Shown here piece by piece: positions 47,324 to 61,600 of a DNA stretch of 64,000 nt (its first letter is position 1; every line of letters begins with the position of its first letter). The position numbers were made by a program, and so were the translations under genes. The stretch spans positions 21,466,163 through 21,530,162 of the forward strand of contig NC_031770.1 of NCBI RefSeq assembly GCF_001522545.3, read 5' to 3'. This DNA is from Parus major (lineage: Eukaryota; Chordata; Aves; Passeriformes; Paridae). The notes beneath the pieces were generated by a model. It worked only from the letters and a program-made list of their open reading frames with translations. It did not search any database and had not been told where the DNA came from.

Positions 47324-50300
47324 CCACTTCCCTCTATCTGCGTCCTTTTAACAAAACTCTTACCTCTCCAGGGAATATCTGTTCTGAAAAAAGCCTGAGG
47401 ATCTGACAGTCTTTAGTGAATTGTGGCAGATCTCAACATAGAATATTCCAGTATCAGTGAAGAGGTGTGTTGGTGCCAGTTCAGTTCTTCAGACAAAGAG
47501 AGAAAAATACATTTTCAGTATCCACATGGGGAGAAAAAAAAGCTGGAAGAACCTACTAGGTCAGTTAGTTTGCTCACTGTGCCATAGGTCATTATTACCC
47601 AGTTACCTCTGTAAAGAGTATTTTAAGTTCAACTGCAGTAGTAAGCAGGCAAATACGCGCTGACCTACAACACTCAAAAACGTATCCAGCCTTGAAATGA
47701 AGAATCCATTGAGATTTCCCATGGTAATTTCAGCTATAAATAACTTGTTCAATAGGCCATGTTTCTACATGAACTTTGTGTATGCAATAAGTCACCATTA
47801 GGAACCAGCATTTTCTGTTCTATTAAGTCAAGTCTAGTAAATAATGTTAATAAGTGAGTATTTTCTTCAAACATGTCACTGTAAGACATTTTCCTCTTCA
47901 AGTAATTTTGTCTGCTTTTTTTATGTTTAAATTCTATTTTGAAAGCATTCAAAAAACTAAACTGTAAAACTTGGTGTGGTGATTCACAGCACGTTTCACC
48001 AGTGAAAAAGCTGGTATTGCTTTTTGTCTACACATACAAGGAATGTTTCTAGTTTGGATTTTTTAGCTACAATGTCAGCTGTTTGTCACCTGTAGTTCTT
48101 GGTACTTTTCAGACCATGTGTTTTCCAGGGAGAGGACTTGGCTAGTGGTGGAGGCTTTATTTCTACTTCCCTTGCAGTTTGCTGTATTAAGACATGTTTA
48201 ATTAGAACTGGCTTAGTTTATTAAGTGATTCAAATTGTTCTGCATTAATATCTTCACCTTTCATCCTCACAGTTTTATTGATCTCACAAATCTTGTTATC
48301 ATGGATGCATGTATTTATTTTCTTCTCACAAAAGCCCTAAAGTTTATGTTGCAAATCTCCATTCATTATTACTTTGTTAGATCTTTCAGTTTTCAGTTAC
48401 TTCAATACATTTTACTGACAGTATTGTGCCAGTGTTCATAATGAGAATGTCAGGCACTATTAAGTCAAGTGCTCTCCACAGATATATTGCAAGTGTACAA
48501 TTACTTTCATCATCCAAATACTTGTTCATCAAACAATGCTAAGACTTGTTTTACAAGATCTGTTTGCCACAACTCTGGGTTGACTGGGATGATATTAATT
48601 ATATTCTATCACTTCCATTCTTCATTAAATTTATAACAGCTTTGTTACCTGGAAGGAAGGTCAGACTTGCTGTCCATTAGCTCTGAGTCATCCTGCTGGT
48701 CTCTGTTATTGCTGGCACAACATTAGCACTTTTTCAGTCAAATGGGATTTCCCTGGAATGCCTTAATTTAGTAATATAAACATGATTAGCTCTGAAGTCT
48801 TCTCTTAGTTCTTAGGTGTGAGGTAGATGAATTGGCTGACTTTAAAATGTTGATTTCTAGTGCATGTTGTATAACATCCTGCTTGGTTACCAGGGGACTG
48901 GAAAATAGTTCAGATTCATCACGTGACAGAAGAACAGCTGTCCAAATATGGAATAGAAATATTTCTAAATGTGTCTGTCTCTTCTGCACCACTATTAAAA
49001 GTTTTATCATTTCCATCTGGCAAAGGGTTCCTGTAGCTGCTAGGGTATTGTAGTCTTGATAAGTTTGAGGGGTTTTTAATTCTTCATGTTACATTGGTGA
49101 TGTCAGCTGTGGATTTTCTGCTGATGTTTCTAACATATTGATATTTTTCCCTTTGTAACTTCCAACACATAGGGATTATTACCGTTTATCTTCATTATTA
49201 TATAGTGCTTTTTATTATGAACTACTGCTTGCGCTTGAATTGTGAAAGAAAACAACATTTTTAGGCAAAATTATCCTTATCTTGACTGTGGAATTACAAA
49301 TTCATGACCATCCTAAGATTTCTTCTTTAAAAAACTTCTCACTTCTGACTTTCAATTCAATTTCAACCATAATTTTAATTACTCTGATAGGATTCTGAAC
49401 TTGCAGGTTACTGACAACTGCAACACATATATCACCTCATGTCTTTGTGCAACAGTGTCTCCTTCATCTCATCTACTCATTTTACATTGTGAGTATGGTT
49501 TGTTGGGTTTTTAGCACTTATATCACATTTTAGCATTTAAATCACATTTTACATGTTGTACAGTGCTCACTAATAATGATGGCATCATTCTCTTGTATTG
49601 GTGGTTATTTAATGATAGCAGGTTCATTACCTCTTCTAATCTCAGTATGTAAAGGACTGAAAAAGTAATTTTTTAACACTCTGCCTTGTTAGTTCAACTT
49701 TGTCAGAGACTGAGCATTCACTGGGTTCGCTTTTTTGCCAGCTTCCTCAGGTATTGCTACTGTAATATCTTCCTGCCTACTCCAACTTAGCTCCAATCAA
49801 ACAGAGGTAAACACTTGCACTTTTTGTGTTTTTCTAAGAGGTAAGGTTACCACAGGGAATATATTTTCATAATAGCCCTGTTAAAGAGCTCTTCCCAAGT
49901 CATGCACTTGATTGTCTCTTATCCGTATGATCAAAGCTACTCTGAGGCTAATGTCCTCTGTTCCAGAAGTGATGCCATTTCTGGAGGATGTCTCAGTATT
50001 TTGTTCCAAACCAAATTTTTCTTCTTTCAAAATAGTGTGTTGTAAATTAAGAGGGATGATATAAAGGGTGTTGAGGGAGCTATAGCATCCAGCTGGTTTG
50101 TAAGTGATATTAAAGGCTGCTCCCAGAACTAGAGCACACTGCATGTTTTACACTGAGAATTCAAATTTAGTCATTTCAGTATTCTGAAACAATAGCTGTT
50201 CAAAGGTGATAAAGCAAAAATGTGGTTTGAGCATGCCTCCTTGCTTTAGTACTTTAAATTAAATGCTTTCCCAGGGCAGGGCCCTTAGCACAGTTCTCCC

Positions 50301-53300
50301 CTCTTCCTGAGGGAAGTTCCTCTTTCCTTCCTGAAATATAATCATCACTGTAGGTTTTTCTGTCTCCTGTACTCCCAGGAAAGACTGTTTCCTTAATACA
50401 CATATGTTGCAATTAAACCTCTTAAACATCATTTTAGTAATAATTATTTTAGGAATATTCATGATTAAACCTGCCAATCTTAGCACAGACTAAGAGGAAA
50501 CTAGAAGTAAATAATGACTTCTTTCAGTATGTTTTCCTATCCAGAATACTCATAGATAATGAGCAGAGGAAGACAGTTGGCAAAAATTGTACTGTATCTC
50601 TTCTTTCATGAGCTTTCAGTCTGATTTCTAACTTAGGGAGGAGGGGAACAATAACCAAGCAGAATTAGGATGTACAAAGGCTTTTCTAATTATTATCTGT
50701 TTTATACTCTGTTAAAGTGATCATCTTCTTATACATAATCTCGTGTTCTCCAGTGACAGAGACAAAGAACTTAATGATCCCTGAGTGTCACACGTTTAAC
50801 CTGTGGTTTTGATGTGATTTGTCCAGATTGTGTTGTTAAGAAAACCTTTAGGGTCTCATCAGTACATAAGGACACTTATTTCCTTCCTGAATGAAGATCA
50901 CAGAAGGACCTTCTGTGATAAACCAGTACCATCCTACTGTATTAGCAGTGTTATGTTTGATGTGATAAATGCAGGAAAAGTATTAAGAGTCACAGTGGCT
51001 GAGCCACAGAGTCTTTCTGAATCCAGACTTGTTTGGATGTTTTGAAAGAGAAAATGAAATTGTCACATGGTTGCTGATTACATAGTGACTGAATTGTTTG
51101 AAACTCGTGTGCTTTGGGAGTCTGCAGCTGGGAAATCCCCAGCATGTGACTGGTACAGCTGTGTTTGATAGTGTGGTTAAACTTTACTGCCGGCATGAGT
51201 ATTTCACCACATTGCATCTTCTACCTGCCTGTTGCAGCATTCCAATAACTGCCAAACACTCCTCGTCTTTCAGAATTTGCATCAGGGTTTGAACATCTGA
51301 GCTCCTTGAAATGTGCTAATCTTTTGTTGATAAAGCAATAGGGAAACAGAGTCCCAAGTGAGGAGAAGGCGAATTTCTCATTAAGGGTGAATACAGTCGC
51401 TTTCAGTCATCTGCATTTGTGCCACACTGCCAGGAGATATAAATCAGCTGTCAGGAAAAGGGGAACTTCTGGACTTCTGCTTTTCTTCAAGCTATTTCTG
51501 TGCTTATCCATTCCCATCTTGTTCCTGTGTTTCATCTTCCTGTGGCATCTTGTCAGCAGTGAATGTGGGGTGTTGTTTGGGATGGGAGCTCTTTGTTTCT
51601 TATTGGTACAGTGCCAAGGATGAAGAGACACAATTCTTTATGGGGCTTATAAGACTTTTTGTAATACAAATCAAATGTCCACTATCGGCTCCTTGGAAAT
51701 TTGGATTATTAACCACTGCAAACCATCCCTGCTGTGACTTCACCTGATAGGTAGTCAGCCTTTTGCACACTTCTGCCACTCCCTGGAGGTTTCCTAACAC
51801 TCTGTGGGCTCCACTGTCTCTCCCAGAGAGAAACTCATAGCACAGCCTGGTAGCAACCAGCAAGCTCCATGGCATTACAAGGAGCCACCTCTTCTGGAGT
51901 ACCAACTATGTGGTCCCTAGAACACCGTGATCCCTGACCAGAGCAAGCTACTAAGAAACAACAGATCTGATTTAGAAAGAAAAAACAAAACAAAACAAAC
52001 AAACAAAACCCCTCAAAAAACACAACAGTGAAGCACCAGGTTACAAAGTCTTACATACTGTGAGGAAAATGCACAATATTTCCACTGTTTCCAGAATATT
52101 TGCAGGATGGAATATATATTTAGTCTTTGTTTCTCAGATTTACCACGTTTTTTTCACATGTGTGATGTTCAGGTAGAATCCAGTGGAGCTCTGATATTTC
52201 TCCTCTATCTCAACTCTGCCAGTTTGGAGTTTGGAGAATGGTGCTGCTTCTGCCAAATCCTTCTGCCAAAGCTTTGCATAACATTTAAAATACATTTTCC
52301 TCTAGGTGTGTATCACCTCATGTTTCTAGAGACCAGCTAGGGATTTTCTCTGATATTTAATGAATTATTTCAAAATGCCTAATAGAGTGAGACATTGTCA
52401 GTAGCTTCCTGAAAGGATTTTGTTCATGTTTAATTTTATGCCTGAGACTTTTCACATGTGGTGGCAAAAACATCTGTGGTGCAATACTGTAGCATGTTAA
52501 CTTTGCCTTCTCTAATTCTCAGAATAAGTTGTGTAGGTTGATAAAGTTTGATCTTTGTTGTTTGTTATCAGCTTTACACTGTAAGGGGCAGAAAGGAAAG
52601 TTTTACATGTATGTGTTGTTACTTTAAAATATAGAACAAGATTATCTGCAGATTGGTATATTATTAATAAGATATTGATTATTGTTATAATATTTTTAAA
52701 AAAACTTAGCTCTTTGCGAGGCCTTTAGGTATTCTCTCCCTTCACTTCTTTCTTAACAGAGCAACTTATGCTCTAGTGGATCTGCTTAAGTAGTCAAAGG
52801 GTAGCAAGAGATGACAGAAATGTTTGAGAAATGCAGAGCATGGAGTAAGGATTAGCACAATAGCAAAAAAAATCATGAGATGAGCTATTATTATTCCCCC
52901 AATTTGTTGGTTCCTGGTTTTCATAAGTTATTAATATTCCTCTGTATTTTGTTTGAGGAAGTAGTCAGATGAAAGGTCACAACTGTTTTATGAAAGTGGG
53001 TGAATCATATACTGATTCACTGTGTACAGGCAGTGAATGCTCCATGAATTTGTGACTGTGCATTTCTCTATTAGTTTTCCATATGTTCTGTGGAAACCTA
53101 AATTACTAGAGATGAAGAGGGCTGCAAATCACTTAAACAGAAACGGTGTTGCAATATAACTTGATGGACTTGAACAGGAAATTTTATAGTCCATTTAAAT
53201 CACACACAGTGCAAATTTAGGCTGCATCCCCCCAGAAATACTTGAGATAAAAGTTAGATGAGCAGGTATTTACTAGGCAGAAGTAGGATGCCCAGTGCTT

Positions 53301-53910
53301 TGGTCATGAGATGGAGAATGTGCTCACTTCAGACTTTTCTGATCAAATGTGAGGGCTGTAGTGTAAACATGTGTTTCCTCCTCAGATTCACACTAAAAAC
53401 CTCAGTTGGGGTTGGGGTCAGACTCTTTGTGACAGATCAGAACAGCAGCTTTGCTCTTGCTTTCCCATCACTGGACACTGGAGATAATTCCCACAGCTGA
53501 GGTCGAATGAAGGCAGAGAGGGAAAATTCACATTGCAGACAAAAATTCAGAGAAAAATAATCACCAGAGATTGTAATCAGAATGATGGAAGGGTCTGGGT
53601 TAGTTAGTTTGCTTTTTCTCTAAGATTGTCCTGAGGCAAATTTGACACGTTTTTAAATGGCACATCTGCTCTGTCATTTGGCAAACGTGCCTACTTCTGT
53701 TACCACCAAATTATATAACGTGGTGGGATCGGGGCACGTGCTTCACCACAGCCTGGTGGGTCACTTGACAGGATGGGGAACATATTATGATAATCAGGGA
53801 ATCTTGTCTTTCTTTCTTTTTTCCCCCTCCAACAGGGACAGTTTCATGCTTGTGGGAAGGTGCTGTGCTGGCAGTTCTGGGAAGTGATGCACTGTCCCCT
53901 GAGCAGGAAC

Positions 53911-53927
53911 CACACACACACACACAC
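53911..53927. repeat. Short (CA)n microsatellite
   Basis: Eight to nine consecutive CA units within GGAACCACACAC...GGTTAC. Confidence 0.9.
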
Positions 53928-56900
53928 GGTTACACCACACACTGATCCCGTTTGTGCCGTGACACTGCACGCTTCCCTCATCCTGACGGGACAGCAGCCC
54001 CATTCCCACATGGAAAAACAACTTTTAGGGCTGAAAATGCACATCAGGCCAGCTCAGGCGTTTGGCCTTTGTTACCACACCCTCATGCCAAGACTGGCAG
54101 AACTTTAAAACCAGAGAATTCCCTATAATTTCAGCCAGAGCGGACAATGTTATCAATATTGATGGAAATGTGAAGGCCCATCTGCTAGAGGTACTACCTT
54201 TTACTTGGGGCAATAACTATAATTCTCACAAATCATGTAGTACAAAGCTTTAAAACTGCCTAATACAGCTGCAGGTGCAGCTGTGATATGGGCAGGGGGC
54301 TGCATGGGCATTATGCAATTCATGGCTGTGAAGTAAAGAGAGAAACTATCCTGCTAGAAATGCAAGTGAATCTGCTGTAAACTACCTGGAATCCTAATCC
54401 ACAGTTAGGATCCTATCTAGGAAAGTACTGCTGACCTTCTGTATAGGACTCAAGCAACTGAAAGCTAAGCAATTTCATTGATACATCTCTGGAGTGAGGC
54501 CTGAGCTTCTTCTAAATGACAAGTTTAATTACAGCTCCTCTGCTCTGACCTTTAGTTGGCTTTATGTAGGCATCCAGGCTTGCAAGTTGTACATTGCACA
54601 AAGGGAGTTCGAGTTTGGTTTTCTCTTACTACACCTACAAGTGGAATGCCAGTCTGATGCACTCAGAAATGAAAATAAACACTGAACAGAGCAAGCAGAA
54701 GCACTGTGGAACATGAGGGTGCAGTATAACTTCATTTGTCTAATGCCATCCTGAAGAATGATTTTTTAATTTTTTTTAAGAAGAAATAAGTCAAAATAAA
54801 TGTATTTTTCAGCCTTTTCTCTTCAGTTGATATAGGATTAATTTATGCTGTACTGAGCAAATTTTGTAAGTTTTATAGTGCACCTCTTTGGAATTACCTT
54901 ACAACACAAGTATTGAATATTGCTTCATTCTAGAAGTCACTGTGTTTTCTAAAATGTTTTTTTCAAAACAGCTAAATGAAGGCTTTAAAACCTGATTTGG
55001 CATATGAACTGACAAAACTGCAAAGAGAGAGAATGTCTCTGTAAAATATCTGTAACTGTTTACCTTCAAATGTGGGATAAGGCATTATGCAATATAGGAT
55101 CATAAATGGTTTATTCCCTCTTGATAGGCATGGAGCTTATATATTTTTGAGATCAAAATGTACAATATGCAAGGGAGAAACTAGAACTGCTGATTCTCCC
55201 TAAGTTTTTTTACATAAAATCTCCTTTCCTATGACCATTTTAAGCTGGTTCACATGTAACTATATGCAAGGGGAAGCAGCTGGGCTAAAGAGATGTGTTT
55301 TTGTGTGCTTAAATATTCCATTATTAACTAGTGAGGTGCTTTCCTGAAACCTAAACCTGAGGGGGTTTTACTGATGCCCTTTATTTCTTGTAGTTTTATG
55401 TTAAATAAATAACATAACTTGTTTTAAAAGATACTTAAGCATGTCATCAGTTCTGGGGAAAATTAGGAAAGGCTACTTGAATTTTTGAACAAATTGTACT
55501 AATGGGCAATATTAAGTCATCTTGATGGTGGGGGGAAGCACGTATGCAGAAGGAGCTGGGTTTGGGAACTTAAACAGAAAAACCACAGAGTGAATAGGAA
55601 GCTTGTCTTGGGTAAGAGTAATGAAAAGCTTAGCAAGAACTCTCAGAGCAGCATCCTGCTTTACCCACTGGGGGCACGTTCAGCTGTCTCATTTGTTTGA
55701 TTCTTGCACAGCTGGGAAAGATCTGACCCTGTAAAAGGGCTTGTTAGTTTTATCTTGATAGTAGAGCTGATAAATAACTTGGGGGGTGGGGGGAAAAAAA
55801 CAAACAGAGAGTAAAGTTGTTGTTTCTGCCTTCTCTGTGTGGGAGGTTTCTCACCCTTCATCTGGAGTGTAAGTACTCAAGGAGGCTGAGTACCTTGAGC
55901 TGGCACAGCTGAGAGGCTGAAACTGGTGTGGAGCACAGGCTGGAAACAGTGTCAGATGCCTCCTGAGAACAGTCTGGCTCTGAGGAAAGTTCCTGTGCTT
56001 TCAGCAGCAGAGCTACTGCAGAGGAGTCCCACTCCTTCCCTGGCTGCTCCCTCCCATTCCTCCACTGTAGCAAAGGCTGGTCCAGCAACCTTTGCAGCAG
56101 TGCTGTGAGTGATGGGGTGAAAAGCCCAGTGAGCAAGGTGGAAGTGGAATGCTTTGGAATTAAAAATTAATACCAGTAATTAAAACTAACAGTTAAAATG
56201 GATTCTTATTTGTGAACTTAATTAAAGCAGCACTATTTGGAGTTAAATTCTATACCAGTATCTTCTAACTGGAAAAACCACCTGAGTTTTGGCGAGGCAC
56301 TCAGGTTAAAATGTTGAGAGCTGAGTAGTTTGACTGGTGCCAAATTAAATGCTCTTCCTCAGTGATTAATGATCAGGCTCAGCCTCCACGAGAATTTCAT
56401 GAGCCCTTCTTTCTCACAGTAGTGTCATCTGCATGTCACTCATTCCTGCCTGCTGCCACCATCACCTACATATTCACTTGTGCCAGCGTAACAGCTGATG
56501 TGACTGCACAGTGAGTTAGATTGGGAAGCTAATTATTTTTTTCTAAAAACCTTTTTTAGGGGGAGGAGAAGGGGTAGGAGAGGTTAATCTTCCTCAACAG
56601 AGTGCAGCAAGTGCCTATACCAGCAGTTGTCCTGGCACAGGCAAAGTTGTGGTGTAAGGTGAAAGTAAATTGGAGGGACTAAGTTGTTAAAGCCAGCACT
56701 GTTACTGAGAAGTTTGTGAAAATGTGCCTTGTTTTGATGCAGAGCAGCAGGAAAAAGGATGCAACCAGCTCTTCTGGGAATTTCTGGGTTACATGTGGTT
56801 ATTTTCCTCAGAACAGAGACCTTGCTCAGAGTGCCTGTGGATCCTCATTCAGATTCCTTTTTTCTGTAGCAGACTGAACAGGAATCACCTTGCTTCTAAA

Positions 56901-57051
56901 TTCTGAAAGAGCAGGCTGTGCTAGAATGGAATGGATGTGAGTTTATTCACAGGTAGAGAGAAAAAAACCCACCTAATTAACCTGAATTTTTCTGTGTGAT
57001 GCTGTTGATCTCCGGTGCAGTCATCTCATGTCCTTTCCTCCTGTGCCCTAG

Positions 57052-57236
57052 GCAGTGCAGCCACAGGAGATGGTGAAAGTGGTCTGTGCCAGAAGCCTTT
57101 CTCCAGATTTTATTCGGTTCTCGGGCAGCCAATTTTCCCATCTAAATTGATACGATTTTGCCTGAGAAGAGGACCAGGAGAGAGCATTTTAGAGTCTGTG
57201 CCACGTAGCAGTGTTCGGAGCCTCTCAGTGTCCTCT
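57052..57236 (+). other. Exon-like segment of unknown product
   Basis: A good acceptor (CCTTTCCTCCTGTGCCCTAG, AG at 57050-57051) and a usable donor (CCTCT|GTAAGC, GT at 57237) bracket 185 nt that stay open in one frame, reading through ...QPIFPSKLIRFCLRRGPGES.... The protein is not recognised and no partner exons are identified. Splice-like signals occur by chance at this scale, so this is a weak candidate. Confidence 0.2.
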
Positions 57237-57239
57237 GTA

Positions 57240-57599
57240 AGCCCCAGGCTGACCAAGCAGCAAAGCCACCCCGCAGCTCTGCCCACCCGAGCCCATCGAG
57301 GCTGTGCTTTATGTGCATGTGCCCCTCCATGGCCCAGTAAATCAGCAGCGGGCCGTGCTCTGCTGCTGCTTTACTCCGGGAAGCCCTTTTTATCTTGAGG
57401 CTGCCGGATTGCTCGGCCGGGCTGGCTCCAGGAGTCTCCCCGGGCGGCAGGGGAGCATCTCCCGTGGGTTGTGTTCTGCCGCCTTCTCGCGGTGGCTGCT
57501 CTGCTCTGCAGCCTTCCCCGCCCTCCCTGAACCGCAGTGCCTCCGGAAAGGTGCCCCAAAAGGAACAAAACCATTCAGGAAGAAAGTCTAGAGGAGAAC
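57240..57599. other. GC-rich block beside the CR1 insertion
   Basis: A small GC- and CpG-richer patch, strongest at 57290-57560, adjoins the CR1 fragment. It does not match the CR1 3' region and no promoter motif such as a TATA box or CRE stands out. Open frames on both strands are unrecognised. Confidence 0.45.
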
Positions 57600-58032
57600 C
57601 GCTAAGATGCTGAGAGAGCTGGAGCACCTTTCCTGTGCAGACAGGCTGGGAGAGATGTGCTCGATCAGCCTGGAGAAGAGAAGGCTTCAGGGAAACCTCT
57701 CTCCAGTGCCCTCCAGAGCTTAGAGGGAGCCTGTAAAAAACAGGGACAGCAGCCTTTTACTCGGGCAGATAGTGATGAGGCAAGGATGAACAATTTTATA
57801 CTGAAAGAGGAGGAACTTAGATTAGATATTAGGATGAAATTCTTTAGCGAGGCACTGGCACAGGCTGCCCTGAGAAGCTGTGGATGCTCCATCCCTGGGA
57901 GTGTTCAAGGCCAGGTTGGATGTGGCTCTGAGCCTCACCTGGGACAGTGTGTGGCATCCCTGCCTGTGACAGGGGGGTTGGCACTAGATGATCTGTAAGA
58001 ACCCACCCCAAACTGTTTTATGCTTCTATGAT
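57600..58032 (+). mobile_element. 5'-truncated CR1 LINE, 3' end
   Basis: The sequence follows the avian CR1 3' consensus closely from GAGAGCTGGAGCACC through CAGCCTGGAGAAGAGAAGGC, TTAGATTAGATATTAGGA, GTGTTCAAGGCCAGGTTGGA and GGGGTTGGCACTAGATGATC to the terminal TTCTATGAT. Translation gives the degraded ORF2 C-terminus with LKEEELRLDIRMKFF, comparable to the CR1 LKEGRFRLDIRKKFF segment. A deletion of about 12 bp precedes GAGGCACTGG, and frameshifts break the reading frame. CR1 elements are typically 5'-truncated and lack target duplications, as here. It is dead as an element but useful as the lineage marker for bird DNA. Confidence 0.95.
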
Positions 58033-58647
58033 AAGTTCTTAAAAGAAAAACTTTGTAACAAAGCTGGTTTGAGCTGTGATACTGGGACTTTGCTGACACA
58101 ATTCATTATCAGGTTTAGTTTTAAGGTTTAGTTGACTGTCTTGGCAATTATTTTGTTGTTCCTTGAACTCAGATGGGGGAAACATTTAGGTCAAATGCTC
58201 TGTTTCAGCTGTAAAGTGTCGATGAAACTCTGCATGTAGCTTTTTCCCTACCATTTTCTATATGGAGAATGAAGTGACAATAACAGCTACTTTACCACAG
58301 TGTTTGGAGGTTGATTGAAACAAGGTCCTCAGCGCAAAGAACATGGGGTGTAAAAACCATTTATACATTTCCCAATAGAATAGGACCCAAGTTCTTTCAG
58401 AGAATCCCGTCTCAGTGGTTGTATTTTTTAAGTGCTTGTACAAAATCAGGGTGACCTCATGCCAAATATAGATCACAATTTTTAAGTTGTTTTTTTGGTA
58501 AATTACTGCAAAGCAGAAGGGGACTAAGGAAAAATATTTTTCATTTAGGCATATTAGAATATGTTTTTCAATATGTTTAGACCTAAGTGATTAAATCATT
58601 GATAAATTAATCAATTGTTGATTTAACCTTTAAATTAAAAAAACTCT

Positions 58648-58690
58648 AAATAATAACTAATTACTAGAAATAATAACTAAGTAATAACTA
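58648..58690. repeat. TAATAACTA short repeat cluster
   Basis: AAATAATAACTAA appears twice and TAATAACTA a third time within 43 bp, in a wider region of AATTAAT-rich sequence. Confidence 0.75.
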
Positions 58691-61600
58691 CAAAGTAGTA
58701 GTAATTTCATTACTGTCTGGTATCCATCCAACTGTAGTGCTGTAATAATAATTGATTATTAATAATTAATAAGTCTTTTAATAGAAGAAAATTCACACAC
58801 TTTTTTCTGCACTCCTCTGAAGGACTAAGTATAGAAATAAAGAAGTTAATAAGAAATGAGTATTGTCTCCAGCCAGTGTCGCTTTTTTCTGCAACAGAGC
58901 AGCAATCTGAGGGACTTTACATTTCCAGAGTACAGCAATTAGGGAAGCCTTAATGATTTTCATGAATTAAGACAGATGAAGAGCTGTCTCTGGTTTTGTC
59001 TCTCTTTTCAGAGGCCACTGTTGCTTAGGTTTCAATCCACATGTGGTTCCTCACCTGTGTGGTTGTGATGTCCCACCCTTAAGAGCAAGGAAGCACCTAA
59101 GATTGGTAAATGCTCATGGGCAAAAGGAATGGCAAAAGTCTGCCAGCAAGCAGAAAGTTTTATTAATGAATTGCACACTTGGCATGGAAACTGGTGTGTT
59201 GAGCCCTGACCTACTGTATAAGCACATGGTGTGGGTTTGGGATAAAGGGAAGAGAGAAAGGAATAGATTAACAAAAGAGAGAAAGAGACAGAAAAAGAGA
59301 TCACCAGTCCTGATTCCAGCATTGATTCTTGTCTGCTGTTAATTAATTAATAGTTATTGGGTATGTCAATTTTTTCATAAGCAGCATATCCTGATAATTT
59401 TGGCTCATTCCATCATATTATATGGTTTTACCCCATTGACTGATGCACTTTTCTCTTTAAAAGCTCTTTTAATGCATCCCTTAACTGTATTCCTCACTCC
59501 TCATCCCGCATTGTTGTCAGTGAAGTCAGCAATTGCCTGCCTTTAATTCTTCTCTAAATACGGAATGCCTAACCCATTTCCTACTCTTTTCATATAAATC
59601 TTTTGAGTTTGTAAGGGTCAAGTCTTTTAAAAAACTTGACTGCTTAACATGTGGCAGTGACATGGGTTGCTTGTTTATTTTCTAAATAAATTACTTCTAA
59701 ATTAGTATTGCTAATATTTACTAAAAAAAAGAGAACCTTTTACTTCCCTTCCTTTTCTTCATCTTGTCTTCAGATTTTTGAGTTTATTAGTCCTTTTGTG
59801 GTGATTTGTATTTCCAAATAAGCTATATTTTTTATGTACAAGAAATAGCATAGATATGGCAGGAAAAACATGGAATTTTTAATGACAAATACTGTAGATA
59901 CTACTAATTTCTACTGGTAAAGGTAATTTGTTTCTCCTTGTTCTTACATGAAGATCAAACCACTTAATACTAGGATTTACCACTGATTCTCTGGAATTTT
60001 TTTCAGCATTAGCTATGAGCTCTATTTACTATGCAGATAAAAACAAGTAGTACAAATAGAGTTGAGGTTAAAGAAAATATTTGAATAGAAGATAGTAGAT
60101 GTGAAAAATATATGTCTGAATGGCAAAGCACTGGAATGAGATCCTGGGTTGATACGGAACTTTATAGCTTCATGGAAGTTAATAGACTTATCCCAATTCA
60201 CATGTAGAGTTCAGACAAAATAATGAAGTCAAGCCTCAGAGAAAAAGGAAAAACCATGGGTGGGACTCGGTGAGGAAGTCCTTGAGTAGCATGAAAAATA
60301 CACAGCAGAGGTTAAAGTAGTGCTTCAGCCACTGGAACGTTTTTTTCACTGTTTCTGTATGTCTGGCAGTTGGCTCAGAAATGTTTTCTTACACACACAG
60401 GGTCACGGACCAGCCAAGAAGGTAGTTGAGTTTGTCTGCAGTTTTGTTTAAAAAAGCACCTAAATGGTGCAGCCGCTGGATGTCTCTCTTGCTCCGCTTC
60501 CATGGACAAGGACTGGCCTTTCAGAGGGATGAGCCTACATCTGGGAAAGATAAGTGGGTCAGGGTGGGAAGCCAGCTGCTCCCTGCTGCCCAGCTGACAG
60601 GGATGATGCGACACAGCTCTCAACACAAGAGATTGTGAGGTATCAGCAAGATTAACAGATGAGAAATGCATTTTTCTTCCATTACAAGAGCACTTTTTTT
60701 CCTGCCCCATTCTTCTCAGTTGCGTTCTGTGCCACTGCACTAAACCTGTTGCCAATAACTGAAGATTATTTGAAAAAAATAAGTTAAAATTTACCATGCC
60801 TTTCTCAATAGTTACCATGTGAAAGCAAGTACTCTTTTAGGCTGGATAGAAGAAATGCACCAGAAAAATATTCTTTATTCATGCCAGGGGTTTCTGGCCC
60901 AGATCAGTTAAGCTGGGAGCAACTTCATATAAACAAGAACTAGATTTCCCTTTTCTGGAAGAGTCTGCACTCTCTGCTTTCTCTGTTCTGAAACAGAATT
61001 GAGAGATCCATACATTCAGAACTTCCAGTGAAATCCTGCTCTGAAAAAGTGGGTATTAGTAGAGAATTTTGGTTACCTGTGTGAGGTAAGGGCACAGGAC
61101 CAGGTCTCTGTCTTGCTCAGCTGCTGCATTGAAAAGGCAATGGAAATCTTTCCTTAGACACATTATCAGCTCTTGTTCATTCGAGGCATCAAAAATACAT
61201 AAATGCAGTAGAATGCTTCAGAAATTCTGTGGAGGTTAAGAACCACAAGGTGTCTGTCTTGTGTAGAATCAGAGTTCTGCACAGCACAGAGCTCTCAGAG
61301 GTGGGCACTACAGGAGAACAGAGAGGTGCCTCAGGCAGCGCTTTCAGAAGCACCAGGGAATCTGTGTTTCAGTGATCTAGCTAGGCTAATATGGGAATTT
61401 GGGGTTAGGTTGGAATGTAATAGAAATCTCTATGTTTCAAGGTAATGTAATGACTAGATAATTTTTTCTGTTTCTCAATTCTCCACACTATTTTCAGAAA
61501 GTTGCATCTGTATATTGTGAAATAGTATGTTTCCTCATATTCATATTATATCTTAAATTATTTAAGTAAAAAAACAACTTAGATTACAAATTCTAAGTGC

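Larger units (their letters stand above)
21511..57239. other. Long intergenic or intronic stretch without recognised exons
   Basis: About 36 kb of AT-rich sequence. I scanned both strands and recognised no conserved protein segment, tRNA or other RNA gene. Open frames are short and unrelated to known families. Supported contents are an LTR-like segment, a CA microsatellite, two perfect hairpins, enhancer-like motif clusters, a CR1 fragment and further ancient repeat copies, listed separately. If the second CpG island starts a plus-strand transcript, this would be its intron space; otherwise it is intergenic DNA upstream of ATF3. Confidence 0.6.

Noticed and set aside
60375..60818. 147-codon minus-strand frame
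   Set aside because: No recognisable domain and no supporting signals; a frame of this size is expected by chance in 64 kb when all six frames are counted.
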